Assembly (NCBI GenBank): GCA_030248295.1
Contig: JASANH010000455.1
Location: 224,147 to 288,146 of the forward strand
Origin: Mesodorylaimus sp. YZB2_4
Taxonomy: Eukaryota; Nematoda; Enoplea; Dorylaimida; Dorylaimidae
Direction of reading: 5' to 3'
DNA length: 64,000 nucleotides
The translations under genes and the position numbers were made by a program. This document shows positions 51,201 to 60,259 of this stretch, piece after piece (the first letter of the stretch is position 1; every line of letters starts with the position of its first letter). Under the pieces are notes generated by a model that was given only the letters and a program-made list of their open reading frames with translations, was not told the origin of the DNA and searched no databases.

Positions 51201-51611
51201 ACGATCCAAGAATGGTCCACTTCCGACCAAAGTACCCGTTGAAGAATTGCGCTGATAATGAAGCCACGGCGGCTGCGCCGACTGTCACACTGACAATCAG
51301 CTACAGGAAAGATGTCATGACTCGTCTACATTGGCCTTCACAAGCTCTAAGCACCTACCTCCTGCCAAAAATTATCCAAGTGCATCTCGGATCTGATGAT
51401 AATCATGGCTCCGGATACAATGCCGGTATCATATCCGAATAGAAACCCTCCCATCACAGCCATGATGGTCAAAGCTATCAGGATCCAACTGCTTTTTGTT
51501 GGTGGTGGTAAGCCGGAGGTTCGACCACCCGAGGCCTGAAATCAATTGCTTTTTTACATTTTAGGAAAGTCAAGCACTCTGTATTTTTACCATCGCAAAT
51601 CCACCAGCCAT
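48209..51611 (-). CDS. H+/myo-inositol cotransporter-like MFS sugar transporter (HMIT/SLC2A13 type)
   Basis: Thirteen exons join in phase to about 655 aa: 51591-51611, 51359-51535, 51108-51300, 50891-51053, 50601-50833, 50436-50547, 50317-50376, 50142-50245, 49164-49323, 48853-49121, 48765-48795, 48442-48708, 48209-48386. Sugar-porter motifs are all present: [16 protein letters not shown] in TM1, [31 protein letters not shown]-like [68 protein letters not shown], and [12 protein letters not shown] ~100-aa extracellular loop before TM10 ([15 protein letters not shown]...[12 protein letters not shown]) is Cys-rich as in HMIT, which separates it from glucose transporters. Such proteins import myo-inositol with protons. 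The intron between exons 8 and 9 (49324-50141) carries a SINE. Exon 1 is only 21 nt (MAGGFAM). Confidence 0.93.
49393..49796 (+). mobile_element. tRNA-derived SINE, copy 1 (intronic)
   Basis: About 404 bp, inserted antisense to the inositol transporter in its intron 8. The head has a near-A-box (tggtgcagagt, from 49409) and a B-box (ggttcaatctc, 49468-49478), the body matches the copy at 56813, and the tail ends gactgctggccggctttag then an A-rich end. A candidate 8-bp target duplication aagtcctc flanks it (49385-49392 and 49797-49804). Confidence 0.85.
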
Positions 51612-52949
51612 TTTTGCGTTTTCGTATCGCGCGAAAAATGTCAGTGAGAATCTACAAAACTCGGAAAGTTGTATCACAGTCAGGACACCTAACAAAATAC
51701 AAGTGCACTACTTCGAACACCGCGATATATAAAGGGCTGCTGATAAGGAATACAGAAAGTCATTTGACACGCTCCAGCCTCACGTCTTATCACTGCATCC
51801 CCGACATGTGGGCAGGCGAGGTAAAATGCACGTGCTAAACACTTTGCCTACGTCAATGGAATGATACCAAGAGAATGTGTGATAAGTGGGGAGCCCCGAG
51901 TACAAAATAGTTCGTGACGAAAGTTTCTGTGCTGAGGACAAGATAAAAATGGCACAGGACCTAAGTCAAAACAGATTAGGCAGCCAGGTGCAGAGAACGA
52001 TAATCAAAGTCCAAGAATGGCCATCATTCATCATATCAGAGATCCGAGGTGACCCATCACCAACACCCATTTTTAAAAAGTATGTATTCGTGGCCTTGTG
52101 TCATTTTAATTTAATCTTAAAAACCACAGTAATAACCAGGTCGAGAGAATGCTGAGTTGTAACGGTATAGCATCTGAATCCGAACGTTGTCAGCTACAGG
52201 TTAGCCGCGGAAAGAAAGCTACTCCATGATTTCGCCTGTCATGTCAGCCCCTTTTTGACACAGACGGAGTCACTTTACAGAAGGCTATTCTATCCCATTT
52301 ATTGTCAGTTTAATCCGGAGTGCCCAACAAGCCCGAAAATGGGCATTTGGGGTATGGATAAGAGTAATCAGCATGAATGGGGTTTCGTGTTCGCTACTGC
52401 AGCTGGTCAACAAAGCAATCTGTGCTTCTAAAGTAGAGGAGCTTTCAGTGCTAGAACATACGATAAAGGCTGAGTGTCAGGTTCATTTTAATTAGCATCG
52501 CAGACTTTGCTGGGCCTCGACCCAGTGGACAGTGGCTGTCCAAAATACATGCAGTCAAATCTGATCTCTAAAGAAAGCCTCTAAGAAATTATTTATCCCT
52601 TATCAAGCTCCCGTGGCCCCTAAGCCATGATTTAACAAGCCTCACGTTCCCTTATCTCCTTACCAAAGTACGAACGAAGATTATGCCGAAGAAAGAATTT
52701 CTTAAATCCGCTTTTGAGACGCTCGAAGCGTCAAAAAATGTTTGCACAAATGGGCACGTGGTGCCAGTGAAAACAGAACTTCAGTCCTTTAGAGCACAGT
52801 GCGTACCACCTCCGATCGTGAATAATGCAACGCCAGCAGTTCGAACTAGCCATCATCTACTTTCGCCGAATTTTCGTCCCGGATCAACATGGGTATCAGA
52901 ATTTTTCATCGATAAGAGAGTTGAGCTCATAAAAAACTCGGAAAAACCT
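51612..52949. other. 5' flank of the inositol transporter, no gene seen
   Basis: No supported gene. It should include the transporter's promoter on its left. A 118-codon frame that begins at 52683 runs into the duplicated bestrophin segment and has no recognisable domain. Confidence 0.45.
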
Positions 52950-53234
52950 CGTAATTCATTGGCGTTGACATTGACAGCTGTTTTCCTGATGGCGCAAAGT
53001 CCGCATACTGATGACTTTTGCAACCGGATGGGGGGCTGAGGAGCCATTTCTGGATGCCTTTGAAGGAGCCAGTTCATCCATTTAGATATATACAGAACCG
53101 CTTTTAAAATGAGTCAATCTGTCATCCTATGCGATCAATGATAGTCGTCTCTCCCTTCAGCTTCAGTCACGAAAGACTACAGGTGGGAATCATAGAAGAA
53201 TGACCATCACTTACTCGGAATAGATCCGTTTTCT
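52950..53234 (+). pseudogene. duplicated bestrophin 5' fragment (upstream region plus first codons)
   Basis: This ~285-bp block is strongly similar to 57870-58157, i.e. the 5' flank and first codons of the bestrophin gene starting at 58120. Shared landmarks include gacttttgcaaccggatggg, ggatgcctttgaaggagcc and gaaagactacaggtgggaat. The start codon and MTITYSE are kept, but the next codon is TAG instead of CAG (53221-53223) and similarity ends abruptly at tccgttttct near 53234. It is a truncated, non-functional copy lying about 4.9 kb upstream of the parent. Confidence 0.9.
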
Positions 53235-55065
53235 CCGTTTTCAGTGACTGATATACCTAAATAGGTGCAGGCGCGAAGTGCTGCAATGTATGCGAGACAG
53301 TAACAAGCATGCTCATACCACGGAGGTGCGTGGTAAGCGGCAAGTACAAACCTACCGTCTCGTCGCACTAGTGCAATCACCAGCCAAGCCGTGTTTACTT
53401 TCTCCACAAGCACTATTTCTCAAAAAAACATATGTGGCGAAGAATCAATGATTGCCAACAGCTGTTGCACTTCATTTTAGTCGGGTTAGTCAGTGACGAT
53501 CAGAAAGAAATGGCTTGTATAGTACATTCTGGTTGTTAGATACTGTCTTTAAGAGCCCAGTGGCACAAACAAGACGGCAGTGGAATCGGTAAAATAGGCA
53601 ACATTAGGTAGGACTAACTATCAGTGTCATCAAAAGCTACTGTACTTTCTTGATTTTCATCCCACAACACCTACACCCTACTCGAAGGGGACCAACAGGA
53701 CCCGCTGTCGCTGAAAGTTTCGTTCAGTCTTCAATACATCGAGGTGATCGGCACCATCATCGAGCTAGATCATCGTAAGAAGGTGTCAATCACGCAGGAT
53801 TAGTGCCTAGTTGATGCAGCATAAATTGATGAACTCGCAGACTCTTGTCAGTGCTCGCTGCTAAAAACTCAAGACATCGCGCAGAAAGTTTATACTATAG
53901 AGAGGTAGACAGTTCATAAGACCGCCAAAGGTATCGACATAAGCAGCGTCACGAGGGCGAACAGTTCGCAAAAAGAACCGTTTGATGCTCCCTTCTAGGG
54001 CTCACTAAGCTTCAGGAGATCATGTCTGGTCACGACCATGCACACATGAACGTTGTCGTTATTCGTAGTATGACCGCAGTCGAGGAAATTAGACAAATCC
54101 AATGCGCCGTGTTTTTGCTCTCGTGCCAGCGAGTCCGCCGTATTTGCTACTCTGCATTGACTTTACCACACATGTGTGCAGCATTCTGAACGGGGCATCC
54201 ATAGGGAACTGAAACTTCGCCCCTTTCTCACAATTCGCCCCTCCATATCTCACTTACTGGATTTTCACCCCTGGTACTGTAAGGGTGTGGCTATTCGAAT
54301 TAGGTAAGCCCCTCTTCTTTTTAAACTAGTGACCCAGTTATCGCATGGCGCCTAGCTTGACTCGCTAGGCATTACAGTACGCGTCGCTCCCTCACATTTC
54401 GCCCATCTGCATTCAGAACATGGACACATGGTACTTCTAGGATACACGGCGAGACCATTTTTCCTTGCTCTGCTATGCCATGCTTTACTGTACCAAAAGA
54501 CTCATCAATCCACTTCATAAGGCTCACCATAACGGTTTCCTTACGGATGACAGAATATGCATCCAACTCTCGATCAAAATGATTCGAGCCAGCAACCGCC
54601 TCAGATGCGTTTCCCTTCTCTTACAACTAGATCTTTGCACGTACAGCGGGAAGATCACTAATTTTGTAAAAACACATTTTTTGGTCTGGGTGTTTGGACC
54701 GCTTTGGATGTTAGGCTTCGAACTGTCGTGAAATCAAACTTCCTGCAGCAAACATAAAAACAAGAATAATTCACGTTTTGGCCAGTTTAGCTCTCTAGTT
54801 TACGGCTCAGCGGCCCTGCTGAATCTGAAAGCCCTCTGTACAAAATGGGGGCGTTACTCAAAAGAGAAACGACCGCCTGGTAAGTAGGCGCAGTTAACAT
54901 GTTGAGACTGCGACACCTTGTACAGTGTATTTCCAGCCAGCCTTATGTCGCCTCAGAGAATCAAATAATTTCAATCCACACACAAGCTGACAGCACATAC
55001 GACGATCGCATAAGAAACCGAAGCTAACTCTGTGATGCAAGATACCGTTCTTTTAAACAACAGTC
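53235..55065. other. intergenic with a possible decayed coding relic
   Basis: No intact gene. Between about 53655 and 54000 one + frame reads protein-like text (HNTYTLLEGDQQDPLSLKV, YIEVIGTIIELDHRKKVSIT, then CLVDAA, IDELADSCQCSLLKTQDIAQ, KVYTIER) interrupted by stops at about 53801, 53822 and 53907. The EVIGTI patch faintly recalls an OB-fold such as RPA14, but this is weak. The right end should hold the promoter of the tectonin-like gene. Confidence 0.35.
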
Positions 55066-56545
55066 ATGCACGTTTTATTCTCTCTGCTAGTAGTGGTCGC
55101 AGTCCCATCCGTGGCCCAGGTATGGTATCCCTTCTCCGGCCTCTCGGGCATACAGTTCATTTCGGCCAATGGCCAGGCAGTATGGATAGTGGACGCATCG
55201 AGTAAATTTGCCCAGTGGGACGGCTATCAGTTCAATTACAGCTGGGCCGGTGGAGGATACCAAGTGTCCCAAGGATACGATGGAACGACGTGGGCCTTGA
55301 CGCAGCAAGTTCCTCCAAGCAGTGTAAGACTCGCCTACGCTTCGTAGTGACCAGACAAAGCTTATAGTTTTGGTATTGATATTGTATTTCAACGAGCCGC
55401 GGTGGCTCACGACCAATTGGCTAAGGTGGGCACCTGACCAGGAGGCCTCACTTCTATTCTAACTGAGGACGGCAAGTTTCTAAGCCTAGCGCTGGCCATG
55501 CATACTGTACCTGGTTCTTGGCGACTAACCCAAGCCAGTGCCAGTCAAGTGTGGGACGCCAAAGGAGTAAGGAGCAAGGAATCAGGAAGGTCGGCTAGGA
55601 GCCTCCCTTCTCGCCCAATGTCATACCAGGCGGCTGTGTTGGCGCAGGAGGCCAGGCCCATAGACCCCAACCGGGAAGTTAAGTTTAAATTCAAGTTCAA
55701 GCTTACTGCTTTACTGAGTCAGGGAAGCTGCCGTGAGAGTTGGTCACCTCGCGGCCTCTCTTATCATATCGCGACTGCTGGCCGGCTTTAATTAAGCAAC
55801 GTATTGAAAGTCTCGTGGGGAAAATGAGGCCGGAGCGGGGACAAAATATGTAAGACTTGCGCCCTCTTCGTAACGACTTGTTCAACTTTGGTATCAAGGT
55901 AAACCAGACGGAAACACAGTACTTCTGGAATGGGGCTTAGTGAAAGCTCTTTTTACGAGACGTCTTTTAGGGATTAAATATTGTACGTAATTGAGAGTTC
56001 ACTGCTTGTGTTTCTTGCAGTCTTGCTGTGTGAGTTACACAGCTTGGCGTCGGACACCAACGCCAAATTCGAAATGGGAGCAAATGCCCACACCAGCCTG
56101 CGACATCTTGGTGAGCCTGAGTGTGAAGCGACATAACTACGTCTTGGCAGCTGGTCAGTCGGGAAAGATTTACGTATATGGCGACAATGGCCAGTGGGCT
56201 CAAATGCAGGGAAGCGCGGTTTCCATTGCTTCGATCAAAACAGACGAGCCAGATCATTGGATGGTGGGAGCGGACAAAAAGTTATACCACTGGGATTATA
56301 ACCCAACTACCAGGCAATTTAATTGGGTTCAGCGGCCAGGCACCAATCCAGTCCAAGTCGACGTGGCCACTGAGTCACGCGTGGTCATGCTCAATGGGGC
56401 TGGAGAGATATTTGCATGGAAAAATAACAATTGGGTCAAGATCGCTTTCAATGGGGGCATTTCAGCCGTCGCCATCGGCACCCAGTACATATACGCCGTC
56501 AAGAAGGACACTGGTGAAGCTTACTTTACTACTTTTTATCCATAG
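55066..56545 (+). CDS. secreted tectonin-like beta-propeller protein
   Basis: Two exons (55066-55323 and 56021-56545) join in phase 0 to 260 aa. Residues 1-17 (MHVLFSLLVVVAVPSVA) are a clear signal peptide. The rest consists of repeated ~40-aa units with a small-residue, Asp/Gly turn and aromatic ends (ANGQAVWIVDASSKFAQWDG, GQSGKIYVYGDNGQWAQMQG, GADKKLYHWDYN, NGAGEIFAWKNNNWVKI, GTQYIYAVKKDTGEAYF). That pattern matches tectonin/tachylectin-type beta-propellers, which bind sugars or lipids and often act in innate defence; the specific ligand is unknown. No TM segment follows, so it is likely secreted. A SINE sits in the single intron. Other beta-propeller lectins are the alternative. Confidence 0.75.
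55393..55800 (+). mobile_element. second SINE type sharing the same 3' tail (intronic)
   Basis: About 400 bp in the intron of the tectonin-like gene. The head (gccgcggtggctcacgacc) differs from the other SINEs but has a perfect RNA polymerase III A-box (tggctaaggtg, 55418-55428); the B-box is not clear. The 3' end gactgctggccggctttaat is almost identical to that of copy 1. A 5-bp caacg occurs on both sides and may be a short target duplication. Confidence 0.6.
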
Positions 56546-56812
56546 TAGGATAAGGTCTTATTGATAACAGGATGATGCATGTGATGAGGCGCTATTACAT
56601 TGAAAATTTGAAGGATAAAGCATCATACCCTCATAATTTACTCATTTCTTAAGAAAGCAGGACTTAAGGAAGAAGAGTAGGTAGGCACGGATTACAATCA
56701 TGCTGGTCAGGCTACTCAACCAGAAGCATTGCGGTATAACGGCGAAGTCGGACACTCTGCAGCACAACTGACGAATAGCCACCGAATATTCTTGCAGCCA
56801 CTGCAGTCGTCA

Positions 56813-57246
56813 GGCGGCCGCGGTGGTGCAGCGGTTCGGCATTCGTCTCTCCGTATTGCTTGGGAGCGAGTGGCTGGACTCGTCCCGGGTTCAATCCCCG
56901 GTGATGGAGGTCGGTTCGCGAAACCATAAAACCTCGCTGAACTTGCACGCCAGGCCGTGGGTGACTCACCCGGTACCGTCGAGGTGCTCCGAGTGGAGAG
57001 ACGGAAGCAAAACGAGTGGACAGTCTCGGCTGTCGAGCACCGACAGGGCTTAAAGCCCGCCCGCCATCGTCCGAGGAAGTCGGTATCCTGTCCAGGATGC
57101 CCTCGCGTGGAGGTGCTCCTAGTGGAGACACGCAGAGGGAAGCTGCTGTGTGTGCCGGTCCCCGCACAGCCTTGCTTTTAAAGTTTGACTTCTGGCCGGC
57201 TTTTGGCAAAACGGGCTTCGGCCCACAAAAATTAAAAAAACAAAAA
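56813..57246 (+). mobile_element. tRNA-derived SINE, copy 2, with 13-bp target duplication
   Basis: About 434 bp. It has a perfect A-box (tggtgcagcgg, 56824-56834) and a perfect B-box (ggttcaatccc, 56888-56898), an internal body shared with copies at 49393 and 63590, and an A-rich 3' end. Perfect 13-bp direct repeats actgcagtcgtca flank it at 56800-56812 and 57247-57259, which defines both ends and shows target-primed insertion. Confidence 0.95.
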
Positions 57247-57259
57247 ACTGCAGTCGTCA

Positions 57260-58119
57260 TTATGTCAGGGTCAGGCACAAAACCTACAGCAATATCGCAG
57301 TCGAAATATTGGTTGTTCGCAGGCATCACTTGAGGCTGGCCTCGAGTTCTTGGTCTGAACTTCTCTGAATAACATCTTTTAAGCTTACATTGAAACTGGG
57401 GCTTTGCCAAAAAGAAACACAGCCTAGGATTTAAATGGTAATATTGCTCTTGCGCAGTCCCTGCCCTGCACCATTAGAGTTGCTTTTTTGCAATGTAAAA
57501 CAAGAGCTATCCGCCTTCTTCAGCTCGCGCCAGTTTTCGGGGCATGCAACTTTTGAAAATAAACGATGAACTAGTTGCGCCCTTCGCGGTCTCGATGATG
57601 CTGAAAAAATGTCATCAGCAGTGCAATCTACTCTCCCTCAGGCAGAATGGCGCACTAGAGTGACACTATGAACATACTGCCATCGCGGCATTACCACGCT
57701 ATCGCGCAAGGCCTTTTATATATGAGGCATGGTGCGTCAACGATCAAAATCTCATCGGCACGATTACTATCGTAGCGGACAAGGACAAAACTAGGACGTG
57801 TGGTACAAAACTAGAATAGTTGGAGTCCAACGGCTGTCTCACTTTTTTCGCAGGGTTTGATACAGATATACTCGTGATTCATTGGCGTTGGCATAGTGAA
57901 CTGTTTTTCTGACGGCGCAAAGTCTGCATACCGATGACTTTTGCAACCGGATGGGCTAAGAAGCCATTTCTGGATGCCTTTGAAGGAGCCAGTTCATCCA
58001 TTTAGAAATATACAGCAACTCTTCCAAAAGGAGTCAATCTGTCATCCTATAAGTTCAATGATAGTCGTCTTTCCCTTCAGCTTCAGTCACGAAAGACTAC
58101 AGGTGGGAATCATAAAAGA
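57260..58119. other. 5' flank of bestrophin 1
   Basis: No gene. The part from about 57870 to 58119 is the upstream region that was copied to 52950-53199; its similarity between copies is as high as in the first codons. A tttatatatgag element lies near 57714. Confidence 0.55.
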
Positions 58120-59534
58120 ATGACCATCACTTACTCGGAACAGATCCGTTTTCTTTTGACCCGATGGAAAGGCAGTGTTTGGAAAACCGTCTGGAGACAT
58201 TTGCTAAATTGGCTCATCGCCTGGTACATACTCTACTTCATCCTCAAGTTCGGTCTTACACAAGATCAGCAGAAGGCGGCGGGCGATGTAGTGGCCATGT
58301 TCGATCAATTCTGCCGCGATTTACCACTTTTCTTCATCCTTGGCTTCTATGTCGGCCAAGTGGTGACTCGATGGTGGAGCATAGTCATGTCTATTCCCTG
58401 GCCTGACAGCTGCGTGGTTGTGGCCAACTCGTACCTTTTCGATGGCGATCACGTAAAAGCTATTCGCGAATCGGTGGCACGATGGTTGGTCCTGTCCGAA
58501 GCCATGGTTTTCCGTCAGATCAGCCCTCGCATTCATAAACGATTCCCTCAGCTTGATCACTTGGTTGATGCAGGGCTGATGACCAAGCAAGACTGGTATT
58601 GATACAAAATATTAAATGCAAAAATACCCGCTGGCAGCTTCCATTGAACTGGATCGTGGACAAAGTCATCTTCCCCTCCGAAGCGCAGCCTGTTGTCAAA
58701 GTGGCTTTCTGCGGGAGTGTTAATGCCTTCCGAGAAAAGATGCAGCAGTTGTTCACGTAGGTTGCCAGCCACATTGATTCCCTACGGATCCAGAATTTTG
58801 TAAACTGCTTGTAAGCTCTAATGGTCAGTGGACACAGTGACCCAAGTTTTCCGTAGGTTGTAATATTTGCTACTGCAATGGGTTAGAAACGACCTGCCTG
58901 AAAGTCATACTGTCTTATTATAGGTAACTAGAATGCATGACAGCGATCTGCACTTTGTTTCAGCTTCGACTGGATCGGCATACCACTAGTGTACACGCAG
59001 ACGGTTGCCATCGTGGTATACGGCTACTTCCTCTTTGCCCTCATTGGTCATCAGTATGTCGGAAAGAAAATGGATCTGTTCGTGCCCTGGTTGTCCATCC
59101 TGCAGTTCATTTTCTTCGTTGGCTGGTTCAATGTTGCAAGAGAAATGATGAACCCGTTTGGTGAGGGTTCTGTACTCTTCGCAAGCCTGCATCTGACTGA
59201 TTCGTGAACCCTTTCAGGCGAAGATGAAGATGATTTGGAACTCAACTGCATTCTGGATCGGCATGCTGCCGTCGCTCACAGTCTCGCAACTGAAGTCCGG
59301 GAGGAATCCCCCGATATCATTTTCGATGAGCAGATCCGCCGCGATTTGGGGGAGAAAATGGGCAATCAATTGACCTACAGCTTATCAGCTTCTAAAATTG
59401 TTAATAATCCGCCCAAGATGCGCGCGCACTGCGAAGTTAAGCAGGCCGAGCAAGCACAAGTTAAACCACCTCCGCCGAAGCCAACAGAGAAGAATACGAT
59501 GTGGAAAACTAATATTCCACCAAACTTCTTTTAG
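58120..59534 (+). CDS. bestrophin anion channel 1 (carries a 1-nt frameshift)
   Basis: Three exons: 58120-58756, 58964-59160, 59218-59534. It starts MTITYSEQIRFLL and keeps the bestrophin core: RWKGSVWKTVW, LPLFFILGFYVGQVVTRWW (pore neck with the two conserved Phe), IPWPD, KRFPQLDHLVDAGLMTK, IPLVYTQTVAIVVYGYF, HQYVG, and the Ca2+-clasp FGEDEDDLELN. Bestrophins form pentameric Ca2+-activated chloride channels. Comparison with the paralogue at 60260 shows one base missing around 58592-58604: translation meets TGA after MTKQDWY (160 aa), yet the following frame continues with KCKNTRWQLPLNWIVDKV and splices in phase. With the base accounted for, the length would be about 383 aa. So this is either a young pseudogene or a sequence error. 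The C-terminal tail is short compared with vertebrate bestrophins. Confidence 0.88.
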
Positions 59535-60259
59535 GCCTGTAAACGGGCCGAAATTAGCGATGATGTTTTGCTCAGATCTGACAGCCCCGTTAGAGCAGAT
59601 TACATTTTTAGCTGGTGCACTGGTAATCATGTCACATGTATCTACTCTTACCATTAGAACCCTTCAATTCTTGTATTTTCTCACCAGTGTTCTACCAGCG
59701 CAATAGAATGCCAAGGTATTTTTTTTTTGTGCCAGTCTGACTGTTCTGTCTTTCGCACCTTCACTTGGCAAGAGCTCTAGTCACGCCTAATGTCTTTCCG
59801 CCCTCACCTTCTTCAGTCGTCTAAACATACGTTGTCTCAAGGTCCTTGGCAGTTCAGTACATTGCAATCCAATTTGCTATCTCAAATTTCCTGTTCGCTC
59901 ATCTGTACAAACCACGATTCCGGTTAGCTTGACAATTGGTGCGCTAAAGGTAAACAGTACCTTACCCCCCGGAAAAGCGCAACAAGCTGGCGTGCAGCTA
60001 GCCTGACATTTGACTTGGCCTTGCTCACTTATGTTTCCATCAGCAGTCCATTGTTCAGTGAATAGGTTCCTGTATTTACTGACGCGGCTGACGTCCACGC
60101 AGGAAGCCATTGGAAAGGGTTGCCAAATACAAGCTTAGGAAGCTGTCTCTGCTGGATAAAAGACTGCCTCACTATTGACCTCACGTAGTCCTCAAAGTAG
60201 TCATTCATAGTGCATAGACTTTTGGTCTTGCGAAGAAAGAATCACCACAGAGAGTACCA
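59535..60259. other. spacer between tandem bestrophins
   Basis: About 0.7 kb with no gene. It must hold the 3' end of bestrophin 1 and the promoter of bestrophin 2. It is not similar to the 5' flank of bestrophin 1. Confidence 0.5.

Noticed and set aside
52683-53039. 118-codon open frame on the + strand
   Set aside because: Its end overlaps the duplicated bestrophin upstream region, which is non-coding in the parent copy.
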